Source: Albidovulum sp. (GTDB lineage: Bacteria; Pseudomonadota; Alphaproteobacteria; Rhodobacterales; Rhodobacteraceae). Taken from it: a stretch of 36,174 nt of DNA. Within the stretch, counting starts at the first letter, position 1. Each line of letters begins with the position of its first letter. Below are positions 7,520-16,364 of the stretch, in pieces. The stretch lies in NCBI RefSeq assembly GCF_008933605.1, contig NZ_WBUS01000018.1, positions 1 to 36,174 of the forward strand. The letters are read 5' to 3'. Made by a program: the position numbers and the translations under genes. The notes below the pieces were generated by a model. The model was not told the origin of the DNA. It made no database searches and saw nothing but the letters and a program-made list of their open reading frames with translations.

Positions 7520-9298
7520 ATGAGAATGACCACCGAAGAAGCCTTCGTCAAAGTGCTTCAGATGCACGGGATCGAACATGCCTTCGGCATCATCGGTTCC
7601 GCCATGATGCCGGTTTCGGACCTCTTTCCGAAGGCGGGCATCACCTTCTGGGACTGCGCCCATGAAACCAACGGCGGCCTGATGTGCGACGGTTTCATCC
7701 GCGCCACCGGCAAGATGGCGATGGCGATCGCGCAGAACGGCCCCGGCGTGACCGGCTTCGTCACCGCCGTGAAGACCGCCTACTGGAACCATACGCCGAT
7801 GCTGCTGGTGACGCCGCAGGCGGCCAACAAGACCATCGGCCAGGGCGGCTTCCAGGAAATGGAGCAGATGCGGATGTTCGCCGACTGCGTCTGCTACCAG
7901 GAAGAGGTCCGCGATGCGACCCGCATCCCCGAGGTGCTGAACCGCGTCATCCTGAAGGCATGGCGCGCCTCGGCGCCTGCGCAGATCAACATCCCGCGTG
8001 ACATGTGGACCCAGGTGATCGACGTCGATCTTCCCCAGGTCGTCAAGTTCGAACGCCCCGCCGGTGGCGAGGAGGCCGTGGCCGAAGCTGCGCGTCTTCT
8101 CTCCGAGGCACGGTTCCCGGTGATCCTCTCGGGTGCGGGTGTCGTGCTTTCGGGGGCCATCCCGGACGTAGTCAAGCTGGCCGAGCGGCTGGATGCGCCG
8201 GTCTGCTCGAACTACCAGCACAACGACAGCTTCCCCGGCTCGCACCGGCTTGCCATGGGGCCGCTTGGCTACAACGGCTCCAAGGCCGCGATGGAACTCA
8301 TCGCCAAGGCCGATGTCGTGCTCGCGCTCGGCACCCGGCTCAACCCGTTCTCGACGCTGCCCGGCTACGGCATCGACTACTGGCCGAAAGGGGCGAAGAT
8401 AATCCAGGTCGACATCAACGCCGACCGGATCGGTCTGACGAAGAGGGTCACCGTGGGGATCGAGGGCGATGCGGCGAAGGTCGCGCGCGGCATCCTCGCG
8501 CGTCTTTCCGGCAGCGCCGGCGACGAAGGCCGTCAGGCACGGCGTGACCTTGTCGCCACGACGAAGTCCCGCTGGGCACAGGAACTCTCGTCGCTCGACC
8601 ACGAGCAGGACGATCCCGGCACCGTCTGGAACGAGGAAGCGCGCGCGCGGGACGCCGACCTCATGAGCCCGCGGCAGGCCTGGCGTGCGATCCAGGCGGC
8701 GATTCCGGCCGAGGCCATCATCTCGTCCGACATCGGCAACAACTGCGCCATCGGCAACGCCTACCCGGCGTTCGAGAATGGCCGGAAGTATCTGGCGCCC
8801 GGCCTCTTCGGCCCCTGCGGCTATGGCTTCCCGTCGATCCTCGGCGCCAAGATCGGCTGCCCGGACACGCCCGTGATCGGCTTTTCCGGCGACGGCGCCT
8901 TCGGCATCTCGATGAACGAGATGACCGCGTGTGGCCGCGACGACTGGCCCGCGATCACCATGGTGATCTTCCGCAACTACCAGTGGGGCGCGGAGAAGCG
9001 GAACACGACGCTCTGGTACGCCAACAACTTCGTTGGAACGGAACTGGACCGGGACACGTCCTATGCCGGCATCGCCCGCGCATGTGGCGCCAACGGCGTC
9101 CAGGTCCGGACGACCGAGGAGCTCACCACCGAACTGCGCAAGGCGGTCGAGCGCCAGATGAAGGACAAGCAGACGACCTTCATCGAGGTCCTCCTGAACC
9201 AGGAACTTGGCGAGCCCTTCCGCCGCGACGCGATGAAGAAGCCCGTCGTCGTCGCCGGGATTGATCCGGCCGACATGCGCGAGCAGGGCGCGGCCTGA
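7520..9298 (+). CDS. xsc: Sulfoacetaldehyde acetyltransferase, Xsc
   Basis: A 592-residue thiamine-diphosphate enzyme. It converts sulfoacetaldehyde and phosphate to acetyl phosphate and sulfite, cleaving the C-S bond of taurine. The N-terminal Pyr domain holds the cofactor-activating glutamate in CAHETNGG (about residue 42). The C-terminal PP domain has the ThDP/magnesium motif GDGAFGISMNEM, ending in the asparagine of FRNYQWG. The sequence AEKRNTTLW and the overall length fit Xsc better than acetolactate synthase. The start at 7520 has a strong AAAGGAGA site 7 bases upstream. The reading frame is open much further upstream, inside tauY, but that part is not coding. A 10-bp hairpin follows the stop. 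Confidence 0.95.
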   Translation: MRMTTEEAFVKVLQMHGIEHAFGIIGSAMMPVSDLFPKAGITFWDCAHETNGGLMCDGFIRATGKMAMAIAQNGPGVTGFVTAVKTAYWNHTPMLLVTPQAANKTIGQGGFQEMEQMRMFADCVCYQEEVRDATRIPEVLNRVILKAWRASAPAQINIPRDMWTQVIDVDLPQVVKFERPAGGEEAVAEAARLLSEARFPVILSGAGVVLSGAIPDVVKLAERLDAPVCSNYQHNDSFPGSHRLAMGPLGYNGSKAAMELIAKADVVLALGTRLNPFSTLPGYGIDYWPKGAKIIQVDINADRIGLTKRVTVGIEGDAAKVARGILARLSGSAGDEGRQARRDLVATTKSRWAQELSSLDHEQDDPGTVWNEEARARDADLMSPRQAWRAIQAAIPAEAIISSDIGNNCAIGNAYPAFENGRKYLAPGLFGPCGYGFPSILGAKIGCPDTPVIGFSGDGAFGISMNEMTACGRDDWPAITMVIFRNYQWGAEKRNTTLWYANNFVGTELDRDTSYAGIARACGANGVQVRTTEELTTELRKAVERQMKDKQTTFIEVLLNQELGEPFRRDAMKKPVVVAGIDPADMREQGAA

Positions 9299-9307
9299 CG
9301 ACCCTCG

Positions 9308-9332
9308 GCGGCCGGGGGACCTCCCCGGCCGC
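9308..9332 (+). promoter_or_regulatory. Stem-loop between xsc and tauZ
   Basis: A perfect 10-bp stem GCGGCCGGGG/CCCCGGCCGC (9308-9317 with 9323-9332) with a GACCT loop begins 9 bases after the xsc stop. It has no following T-run. It may set xsc expression above that of tauZ and pta by mRNA protection or partial termination. Confidence 0.45.
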
Positions 9333-9400
9333 TGTCCCTGATCCAGGTAAATCGGGACCCGCGCCCGGTCGTGTCCTCCTTTTTCCGTGAGTAACAGATC

Positions 9401-10432
9401 ATGACTTCAGCTTTGAGCCAACGGGCCCGGACGTCCAGGGCAGGCGACGTGTTCCGCCAATACGCGCCGGGTCTGCTCGTCTGCGCCGTGGTGGGGACGG
9501 CCGCGCAGTTCCTGTCCGATCACTACGGCGCGCCCGCGATGCTCATGGCGCTGCTTCTCGGGATCGCGTTCGGGTTCCTGGCCGAAGACGGCCGCTGCGT
9601 GCCCGGAATCGATCTGACCGCGAAGAAGGTGCTTCGGGTCGGCGTCGCCATCCTCGGCGCGCGCGTCAGCGCCGAACTGATGGTCGGCCTCGGACCGGAG
9701 ATGGTGGGACTGCTCATTCTCGCCGTCATCTTCACGATCGCCTTCGGCGTCGTCTGTTCTCGCTTCCTCGGGCGCGGCTGGCGCTTCGGCGTGCTGACCG
9801 GCGGAGCCGTCGCGATCTGCGGCGCCTCGGCCGCCATGGCCATCGCTGCGGTTCTCCCGAAGAACGAGAACTCGGAAAGCAACCTGATCTTCACGGTTCT
9901 CGGCGTGACGGTGCTCAGCACGCTCGCCATGATCTTCTACCCGATGTTGGCGGGGTGGATGGCGATGGACGACAGCCAGTCCGGCGTCTTCATCGGCGGC
10001 ACGATCCACGATGTGGCGCAGGTCGTGGGCGCCGGCTTCTCCGTCTCGGATTCCGCGGGCGAGGTGGCGACGCTGGTCAAGCTCATCCGGGTGACGATGC
10101 TCGCCCCGGTCATCCTGATCCTGTCGCTGGTCATCCGCAACAGCATGGGTGCGGACAGTGCGACGGGCGCGCGGCCGCCGCTCATCCCGTTCTTCGTGGT
10201 GGCCTTCCTGATCTTCGCGGCCCTCAATTCCTTCGGCGCAATTCCGGCCGGGATCTCGACACTGCTGTCGGAGGTGTCGCGCTGGGCGCTCCTCCTGTCG
10301 GTCTCGGCCGTGGGGATGAAGACCTCCCTCAAGCGCGTGCTCGAGGTCGGTGGCCAGGCCATCTTTCTGATCGTTGCCGAAACACTCTTCATCGCCGCCT
10401 TCGTCGTCGCCGGCGGAAAACTCATCAGCTGA
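9401..10432 (+). CDS. tauZ: YeiH-family membrane protein, candidate sulfite/sulfate exporter TauZ
   Basis: A 343-residue integral membrane protein with about ten hydrophobic segments, of the YeiH (UPF0324) family. Family features include MLMALLLGIAFGF near residue 50, the paired ILGARVSAELMVGLGPEMV, the Gly/Ala-rich GGAVAICGASAAMAIA, and VFIGGTIHDVAQVVGAGF with its polar His-Asp-Gln. In taurine-degrading Paracoccus and Rhodobacter the homologous gene, tauZ, is proposed to export the sulfite or sulfate released by Xsc. That function is suggested by gene context rather than firmly shown. The gene is separated from xsc by 102 bases that include a stem-loop, and from pta by 11 bases. Confidence 0.8.
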   Translation: MTSALSQRARTSRAGDVFRQYAPGLLVCAVVGTAAQFLSDHYGAPAMLMALLLGIAFGFLAEDGRCVPGIDLTAKKVLRVGVAILGARVSAELMVGLGPEMVGLLILAVIFTIAFGVVCSRFLGRGWRFGVLTGGAVAICGASAAMAIAAVLPKNENSESNLIFTVLGVTVLSTLAMIFYPMLAGWMAMDDSQSGVFIGGTIHDVAQVVGAGFSVSDSAGEVATLVKLIRVTMLAPVILILSLVIRNSMGADSATGARPPLIPFFVVAFLIFAALNSFGAIPAGISTLLSEVSRWALLLSVSAVGMKTSLKRVLEVGGQAIFLIVAETLFIAAFVVAGGKLIS

Positions 10433-10443
10433 GGTTCCCCGCC

Positions 10444-11523
10444 ATGAAGCCGCTTGAAATGATCCTTGCGAACGCCGCCCGCTCGCTGCGGACGATCGTC
10501 CTGTCGGAGGGCGCGGACCCGCGCGTCGTCAAGGCAGCCGTCGAGGCCTGCGAGCGCGGCATCGCCCGCGTCATCCTTGTCGGGTCGGAGCAAGCCATCG
10601 GCACGCAGCTCGACTGGCTGGGAAAGGAGCGGCCCGAACCGCTCGAGATCCACGATCCCGCGACCTCGCCGCTGACGGACGAACTCGCGCTCCTCTACCA
10701 CGCCACCCGCAAACACAAGGGCCTGTCACTGGAGGAGGCGCTGCGCGGCGCAAGGCAGCCCCACATCTATGCGGCGCTGATGGTGAAGGCCGGCCTTGCC
10801 GACGGCACATTGGGCGGCGCGTGCCTGCCGACGGCGGACATCGTCCGCACCGCCATCCAGATCATCGGGCCCAAGCCCGGCACCAAAGTGGTCTCGAGCT
10901 TCTTCCTGATGCTCTTCTGCGCGTCGCACCACCAGAAGAAGGGCGCGCATGTCTTTGCGGATGCGGGTCTCGTCGTCGAACCCGACGCGGACGAACTGGC
11001 CCAGATCGCCATTGCCTCCGCCCGGTCCTTCACCGATCTGACGGGCGAGACTCCGCGTGTCGCCATGCTGTCCTTCTCGACGCGCGGCAGCGCCGATCAC
11101 AGCGCGGTCACCAAGGTCGAGACGGCCACCAGGCTCGTCCGTGCAGCCGACCCGGATCTCTGCGTCGATGGCGCCCTGCAGTTCGATGCGGCCTTCGTCC
11201 CCGAGGTCTCGGCCATGAAGGCGAGCGACTCGCCGCTTGGCGGCAACGCGAACGTCTTCATATTCCCGAACCTGGAAGCGGGAAACATCGGCTACAAGAT
11301 CGCGCAGCGGATTGGCGGCGCGGTGGCCATCGGGCCGATTCTGCAAGGACTTGCCAAACCCGCGAACGACCTTTCGCGCGGATGCAGCGCCGAGGACGTA
11401 CTCCACATGATCGCCGTGACGGCAGCCCAGGCGGAGCGGATTTCAAACAAACCGGCACGCCATTCGCCCGCAACCGCCCGAAGCCCCGAGGTGCCTCCGG
11501 GGATGACACTTCCCCCCGGCTGA
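10444..11523 (+). CDS. pta: Phosphate acetyltransferase, Pta
   Basis: A 359-residue protein with a single PTA/PTB catalytic domain. It converts acetyl phosphate and CoA to acetyl-CoA and phosphate, removing the product of Xsc. The N-terminal IVLSEGADPRVVKAAVEACE is the usual first Rossmann-like element. The C-terminal GGNANVFIFPNLEAGNIGYK is a highly conserved Pta signature for CoA and phosphate binding. This is the short Pta form without the regulatory N-terminal domains of the enterobacterial enzyme, as usual for Xsc-associated Pta. The start at 10444 follows tauZ by 11 bases. The open frame extends upstream inside tauZ but that part is a shadow. The gene ends the taurine operon. Confidence 0.93.
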   Translation: MKPLEMILANAARSLRTIVLSEGADPRVVKAAVEACERGIARVILVGSEQAIGTQLDWLGKERPEPLEIHDPATSPLTDELALLYHATRKHKGLSLEEALRGARQPHIYAALMVKAGLADGTLGGACLPTADIVRTAIQIIGPKPGTKVVSSFFLMLFCASHHQKKGAHVFADAGLVVEPDADELAQIAIASARSFTDLTGETPRVAMLSFSTRGSADHSAVTKVETATRLVRAADPDLCVDGALQFDAAFVPEVSAMKASDSPLGGNANVFIFPNLEAGNIGYKIAQRIGGAVAIGPILQGLAKPANDLSRGCSAEDVLHMIAVTAAQAERISNKPARHSPATARSPEVPPGMTLPPG

Positions 11524-11708
11524 CGGCGGCATTCATTCTCGTGCGCCGCCTGTGACAGGGCCGCTTGCGCCGTTGACGGGCCGGAGCGCGTTGCGTCCGG
11601 CGGACCGGGATCGTCCACTCCGACACCGAGCGGCCGCACCTCGGACACCGCAACATGGGTCAATGCCCCGCAGAAACCGTCATGTCATTCGTCAGCCATG
11701 AAGGTTAA
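11524..11708. other. Intergenic region after pta
   Basis: No gene is recognised. A 6-bp dyad GGCGGC/GCCGCC (11525-11530 with 11545-11550) could act weakly in ending the taurine transcript. The whole stretch from the pta stop to the ridA stop (11524-11965) lies between converging operons and holds only the decayed Hsp20 fragment described separately. Confidence 0.4.
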
Positions 11709-11843
11709 GTGAACATCCACCTGTCCGAACGCTCCGACGGCGCCTTCTACCGCACGATCCCGCTGCCGCCCGGCGTGGATACTGACAAGGTCGAGGCGAA
11801 GTCCGAATTTGGCGTCCTGGCCGTCATGCTGCCGAAGACGGCC
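11709..11843 (+). pseudogene. Decayed small heat-shock protein (Hsp20) fragment
   Basis: About 45 codons from a GTG at 11709 read FYRTIPLPPGVDTDKVEAK and then FGVLAVMLPKTA. This corresponds to the alpha-crystallin segment of Hsp20 proteins, in which a charged loop, L-P-x-G-V-D-x-x-K-V-x-A, an F/N-G-V-L-x-V-x-L-P-K run and a C-terminal tail follow one another. The codon immediately before the GTG is TAA and nothing Hsp20-like lies upstream, so the N-terminal half and most of the domain are gone. After PKTA the sequence loses all similarity while the frame stays open to 11969. It is best read as a remnant left by deletion or rearrangement between the two operons. A functional mini-protein is unlikely. 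Confidence 0.6.
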
Positions 11844-11965
11844 TGCCGGGACTCGCGCCGCTCATGCCCGAGGCCCCCCGCGATCGTCCACCTCCTCGTC
11901 GAAAGCCGGCAGGCGGCCGAGGTGGACCCGCAGAGACGCCTCACATCCAGGTTCTGCAACAACGT

Positions 11966-12322
11966 CTAACGAGTGCGGAGTGCCGCCACCGCCACCATCT
12001 CGACGCGCATCCCCGGTCGCGCCAATGCCACGCCGCAGGTGGCGCGCGCGGGCGGTGCCTTCTTGTCGACCCAGGCATCCCAGACCGCGTTCATGCCGGG
12101 AAAATCCGCCATGTCCGCCAGCCAGACCTGGACCGAGACGACGTCGGACTTGCTGCCGCCCAGTTCAGCCATCACCCGGTCGATCCCGTCCAGCACCTGC
12201 CTGGTCTGCAATTCGATGCCGGAACTCAGGTCGTCGGGAATCTGTCCGGCGAGGAATACGATGTCGCCGACACGCACGGCCTCGCTCATCCGCTGACCGG
12301 GATGCAAGTGAGCAACAGTCAT
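11966..12322 (-). CDS. RidA/YjgF-family protein of the DUF3726 operon
   Basis: A 118-residue Rid-family protein. Typical features are VGDIVFLAGQIPDD (residues 18-31) and P-A-R93-A-T, where this arginine in RidA proteins binds the carboxylate of reactive enamine/imine intermediates. Members hydrolyse 2-aminoacrylate-type imines or act in catabolic steps that produce unstable imines. I placed the start at 12322 because AGGACAAG precedes it. Upstream codons of the open frame are Arg/Asp-rich and lie inside the previous gene. It is the last gene of a six-gene operon, 11 bases after the DUF3726-type gene. Its presence suggests that the pathway generates an imine or enamine, which is inference. Confidence 0.82.
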   Translation of the reverse strand: MTVAHLHPGQRMSEAVRVGDIVFLAGQIPDDLSSGIELQTRQVLDGIDRVMAELGGSKSDVVSVQVWLADMADFPGMNAVWDAWVDKKAPPARATCGVALARPGMRVEMVAVAALRTR

Positions 12323-12333
12323 CTCTTGTCCTT

Positions 12334-13041
12334 TCAGTCGTTGTCGGCGGTGCCGGCGCCCGCGTCGGCACGGGAGCGTTCCGAAGGGGGAACAGTCGTC
12401 CGCATCGCAAGATCGCCGAGCGCGGTCAGCGTCGCGTGCGCGCAATCGTAGACGGGCGGGCAGCCGGAACCGTCGGGATGAGTTCCAAGCGAAAGGCCAA
12501 ATGATGCTTCGGCAAGCCTGGTCAGACGACCCGTATCACCCGACGTGCCATGGGAGTCGACGCAGATCTCCCCCCCGTCGAAGCACAGTAGAACGGCATG
12601 GCCCAGAACCTCGGCCATACGCGACAGAAACGGCAGGACGAGAATGGGTTGGCTGACGGGGCCGACTGACAGACCCTCGTTGAGCGCGCCCTCGGGCAGG
12701 CCGCAGTGATCGCTGAGCGCGGCGCCGAGTGCGATCGAACAGATCGGCCCCCTGCCCCGGGCTTGCCATCGACCAATGCCGACGGCCGGGCAGACATCCG
12801 CCCATGCCATGCCGGCCCTGCGGTGTAGGTGGGCCAGAAGCGCGGCTGAACCATCGATACCATGTGCATGGAGCCAGCCTGCGGCGAACCCCGCTTCCTC
12901 GGCTTGGCCCCAGCTCAGACTCGCCCCACGAGCGGCCTTGGTGCAAAGCGCCTCGATCTCGTTGCGCGACAGCACCGCCGAAGGCGGCAAGTCCGAGATT
13001 GCGGGACCGGTTCGGGTGGGATCATTCGGTTCCATGATCAT
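12334..13041 (-). CDS. DUF3726-like protein of unknown function
   Basis: A 235-residue protein that I tentatively place in DUF3726. The characteristic N-terminal part is LSRNEIEALCTKAARGAS, followed by SWGQAEEAGFAAGWLHAHG (roughly residues 24-61). It has no signal peptide, no transmembrane helix and no known catalytic motif. Several Cys residues (for example in ALCTK, CPAV and the C-terminal CPPVYDC) are scattered and form no clear metal site. Its ATG overlaps the stop of the preceding 558-residue gene as ATGA, so the two are probably translationally coupled and may form a complex. Function unknown. Association with a betaine-type transporter and an M19-like protein points to a catabolic role. 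Confidence 0.7.
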   Translation of the reverse strand: MIMEPNDPTRTGPAISDLPPSAVLSRNEIEALCTKAARGASLSWGQAEEAGFAAGWLHAHGIDGSAALLAHLHRRAGMAWADVCPAVGIGRWQARGRGPICSIALGAALSDHCGLPEGALNEGLSVGPVSQPILVLPFLSRMAEVLGHAVLLCFDGGEICVDSHGTSGDTGRLTRLAEASFGLSLGTHPDGSGCPPVYDCAHATLTALGDLAMRTTVPPSERSRADAGAGTADND

Positions 13042-14714
13042 GCCTGGGTCCTCCCATCCATTTCGAGCGGATAGGGTGCGCCCTGGAACAGGCTGATCCT
13101 AACCCATTTGTCGGATCGCGGGTCGAAATGGCTCGCGCCGAAAAAAGCCAGCTTGCAGCGCATGAGGTCGATCGGCAGCATGTCGGCCGCGATCAGGTTG
13201 TCGTGGACCTCGGCATATGGGTGGCCTGCAGCGATCTGCACGCGGCGCACCATGTAACGATGCTCGGGGTGGCGAAGAAGAAATGCCGCAACGGTCTCGG
13301 TCTCGTCCCTCTCCGCCAACGCAGCGTCCAGTTCCGAGGCAAGCCGTGCGATGCACAGCGGCTGTTCCCGCTCCGCGCCGGTCTCGGTTGCGCGCTCGCC
13401 CAGGCGCGGTTCCAGCTTTTCCTCGGAGACATACCAGAAACGGGCAGTGTTCTCCGGCCGGGTGAAGTCGACAGCCAATGCCCAGGCGTAGCGCTCACCC
13501 AGGACTTCACGGAGCCTGCGAAGGCGCATAGCGCCATCCAGACGAAAGGCAACGGCTTCATCGGCGCTCATGCAGGCGGCCAGTTCGTCGACGAGATTGC
13601 CATGGGGTTCGATCAGCAGAGCGAATAGCTGCTCCTGACCCTCGAGCGACAAGGTCTCCTCGCCCCAGACCCACAATGCATCCCATGGCCGCGGATCATC
13701 ACCGGGGAACCTCTCCAGCCGCGTGGCGATCTTCGCCAGGTCCGCGCGCAGGTCGGCGAGCTTCGCGATCTGGATCGGGTGCTCCGACCGCCAATTGGCG
13801 GCATTGCGGCACGCTTCGGCATGGGCTGCGCGAAGGCAGGCCGCGGCCTCGCGCGTCGCCCCATCGATCCTGCGCACCCGTGCCAGGGCCTCTTCGCGCG
13901 CGCTGATCCAGTTGTTGAGAAGCATCGGATGGCGCACCAGGAAGGGAGCCATTCCGAGGCCGGTCGCGTTGCCGACGCCAAGACCACGCTTGATCTCTGG
14001 CGCAAGACGCACCGCCCCGGCCCCCCCCTTCACCGAGGCGAGGTGTTCGACCATGTCCACGGAGAACTGGCGTGTCAGCCAGACCGAAAGCATCTCGATC
14101 TGGAATGGCGCTGCCAGTTCGGGGCGAGCGGCGATGTCGCGCCGGTCGGCGGCACCGAACTTTCCGGAACCGTATACCGCCGTCGTGCGCATCAGATATC
14201 CAACGGCGGCAATCTCCTCGGGATCGGGCTGGCAACCCATGGAGAGCTTGTCGACGACGTGTTCCCACAGGCGGACCGAACGGTTGGCCCGGCTCAGCGA
14301 CAGCTCGCTCGGCCTGATCCGGCCGGCCTCCTGAAGCGGCACGTTGGCCTCAAGACGGTCGAGGTCGGCCTTGGTCGGTGTGCCGTCGAACAACGCGAAG
14401 GTCGCGTCCCACGCGGTGGCGATGACGCGATCCGAACGCATCTCCTCGGGCAGGTCGTGAGCAAAGGCGACAAGGCTGTAGATGCGTTCAGGCCCGATTG
14501 CGCGATATGTGGCGCGCCCGACACCGCAATCGTTGATTTCCCAGATCGGTCGGTCGAAACGCCAGCCCTCTCTTTCCATTCGGCGCAGCAATACCCGCAG
14601 GAACGACAGGCGTGTCGGGTGAGCCGAACCCATCCGTGCGAGCCGCATGACGGTTTCGGGCGGTCTGGGCCGAAGGTGCAGGCCATCTGCAACGTGGGAT
14701 TTGCCGGCGCTCAT
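13038..14714 (-). CDS. Unassigned 558-residue conserved-looking protein
   Basis: I do not recognise this family. The 558-residue protein is soluble in character, rich in predicted helices and without a signal peptide. Motif-like stretches that look constrained are FDRPIWEINDCGVGRATY (residues 53-70), ERIYSLVAFAHDL (76-88), ATAWDATFALFDG (99-111), TTAVYGSGKFG (177-187), GVGNATGLGMAPFLVRHP (246-263) and the C-terminal KLAFFGASHFDPRSDKWVR. The Gly-rich 246-263 segment and the conserved-looking Asp/His residues suggest a ligand or metal site, but no cofactor motif can be named. It lies between the BCCT transporter gene and the coupled DUF3726 gene, so it is a candidate for the missing catalytic step of the operon. 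Confidence 0.75.
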   Translation of the reverse strand: MSAGKSHVADGLHLRPRPPETVMRLARMGSAHPTRLSFLRVLLRRMEREGWRFDRPIWEINDCGVGRATYRAIGPERIYSLVAFAHDLPEEMRSDRVIATAWDATFALFDGTPTKADLDRLEANVPLQEAGRIRPSELSLSRANRSVRLWEHVVDKLSMGCQPDPEEIAAVGYLMRTTAVYGSGKFGAADRRDIAARPELAAPFQIEMLSVWLTRQFSVDMVEHLASVKGGAGAVRLAPEIKRGLGVGNATGLGMAPFLVRHPMLLNNWISAREEALARVRRIDGATREAAACLRAAHAEACRNAANWRSEHPIQIAKLADLRADLAKIATRLERFPGDDPRPWDALWVWGEETLSLEGQEQLFALLIEPHGNLVDELAACMSADEAVAFRLDGAMRLRRLREVLGERYAWALAVDFTRPENTARFWYVSEEKLEPRLGERATETGAEREQPLCIARLASELDAALAERDETETVAAFLLRHPEHRYMVRRVQIAAGHPYAEVHDNLIAADMLPIDLMRCKLAFFGASHFDPRSDKWVRISLFQGAPYPLEMDGRTQA

Positions 14715-14781
14715 CGTTCTGAAACCTTCTTCCGATCATGGATTGTCGGCGGGCATGGGCACACCACGCCCGGCAAGTCGC

Positions 14782-16329
14782 TCACCGGCGTCCAAGCGTC
14801 ATGGTAATGCGAAATGCATCCCAAAGTGAGGGCAGCAGCACCAGCGACACCGGAACAGCCGTAACCACAATGAAGCTTTGCAGCTTGCCGATGCCGCCCG
14901 CCCCTGTCGAAATCAGGATGAGCGCCATGACGGCCATCGCAAGGCCCCAGAAGGCTCGCAGTGGCGCCGAAGGATTGTCGTCCGACATCGCCGTGGCGAT
15001 CACGAAGCTCATCGAGTCGCTGGTCGTCGCCACGAAGATCATGGTCAGCACCAGGAACAGCAGCGACAGGATGAATCCCACAGGCAATGCCTGGGTGATC
15101 GCAAGCAGGCCGGCGGGCAGGTTGAAACCTTCGAACGGCCCCGAGATCACGCCCGGCGTCATCTGCTCCAGGGCGATGCCCGATCCGCCGATGATCGTGA
15201 ACCAGAAGTTCGTGATCAGCGGTGCGACGATCGACAGCATGATGATGATCGAGCGGATCGAACGGCCGCGGCTGACGCGAGCAATGAAGATCGCCATCAG
15301 CGGGCCGTAACCGAGGAACCAGCCCCAGAAGAACACGGTCCACCAGCCCAGCCAGCCCGGATCGCCGAACATCCCGGCATCACCGCGGAACATCGCCATC
15401 GGGACGAAATTCGACAGGTATGTGCCGAAGCCCCCGAGGAAGCCCTTGAAGATGAACAGCGTCGGACCCGCTATGAGCATGAACGCCAGCAGCGCGAAGG
15501 CGAGGATCACGTTCGCCTTGGACAGGAACTGGATACCCCTTTCGAGCCCCGAGATAGCCGACAGGGTGTAGATTCCGGCGAGGGCGAGAATAATCACGGC
15601 CTGCACTGCGAAGCTGTCGGGGATCCCGAAGAGAGCGTTCAGGCCGTAGGACATCTGCAGCCCGAGAAAGCCGATCGGTCCCACCGTGCCCGCGACCACC
15701 GCGATGATGCACGACGCGTCGGCGAACAGACCGATGGGGCCATTGATCGCCCGGTCACCGAAGACCGGATAGAGCAGCGTGCGCGGCGCCAGGGGCAGAC
15801 CCTTGTCGTAGTGATAGTGCATCAGCATGATCGTGGTGAGCGAGCCGAGGATCGCCCATGCAAGGAAGCCCCAATGCAGATAGGCCTGTGCCAGCGCCGC
15901 ATTGGCCTGCGCCTCGGGATCGGCGCTCAGATCCCCAAGGAGCGGTGGGGTGGACAGGTAATGTGCGATGGGCTCACCGGCCGCCCAGAAGACGCCGCCA
16001 CCAGCGAGCAGCGTGCACATTATCATGGCTGCCCATTGGAAGGTGGTGAATTCAGGTCGGTCCATCCGTCCGAGAACCGCGCGACTGCCGGGCAGGAAAC
16101 AGATCGCGATGCCGATGACGAACGTCGCCAGAAGCAGGATCTGCCAGTAGAGTCCGAAATAGGTGGCCGCGAAGTTGAAACCCCGGTCGACCAACGCCGA
16201 CAGGGTGTCGATGCTGATCAGCGCAAGCGCGCAGAACAGCAAGATGAAGCTTCCGGTCACCGCAAAAAGCGGCTTGTCCACTTTGCCCAGCCACGCTCCC
16301 CTCGCGCGGATCTCGGTGGTATCGGTCAT
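14782..16329 (-). CDS. BCCT-family transporter with atypical aromatic box
   Basis: A 515-residue inner-membrane protein with about twelve transmembrane segments, of the betaine/choline/carnitine transporter family. The family motif GGGVFWAAGEP occurs at residues 110-120, and the signature segment FFWGWFLGYGPLMAIFIARV at about 333-352 precedes SRGRS. In BetP the equivalent stretch is Y-W-A-W-W-I-S-W, whose tryptophans hold trimethylammonium. Here the positions read F-W-G-W-F-L-G-Y, so two tryptophans are Phe and Tyr, which suggests a different substrate. BCCT carriers move quaternary amines with sodium or protons, or by exchange. The ATG at 16329 has a GGGAGGAAGG site, and upstream codons are discarded. 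The gene lies 35 bases after the M19-like gene. Confidence 0.88.
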   Translation of the reverse strand: MTDTTEIRARGAWLGKVDKPLFAVTGSFILLFCALALISIDTLSALVDRGFNFAATYFGLYWQILLLATFVIGIAICFLPGSRAVLGRMDRPEFTTFQWAAMIMCTLLAGGGVFWAAGEPIAHYLSTPPLLGDLSADPEAQANAALAQAYLHWGFLAWAILGSLTTIMLMHYHYDKGLPLAPRTLLYPVFGDRAINGPIGLFADASCIIAVVAGTVGPIGFLGLQMSYGLNALFGIPDSFAVQAVIILALAGIYTLSAISGLERGIQFLSKANVILAFALLAFMLIAGPTLFIFKGFLGGFGTYLSNFVPMAMFRGDAGMFGDPGWLGWWTVFFWGWFLGYGPLMAIFIARVSRGRSIRSIIIMLSIVAPLITNFWFTIIGGSGIALEQMTPGVISGPFEGFNLPAGLLAITQALPVGFILSLLFLVLTMIFVATTSDSMSFVIATAMSDDNPSAPLRAFWGLAMAVMALILISTGAGGIGKLQSFIVVTAVPVSLVLLPSLWDAFRITMTLGRR

Positions 16330-16364
16330 GCCTTCCTCCCAGAAAATTCGTTGGCGTATGCCCG

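Noticed and set aside
9955-10443. Upstream extension of pta
   Set aside because: It overlaps tauZ in another frame. Pta homology begins at 10444.
11843-11969. Continuation of the Hsp20-like frame as a real C-terminal part
   Set aside because: After PKTA the translation shows no alpha-crystallin tail and no I-x-I motif, so it is random open frame.
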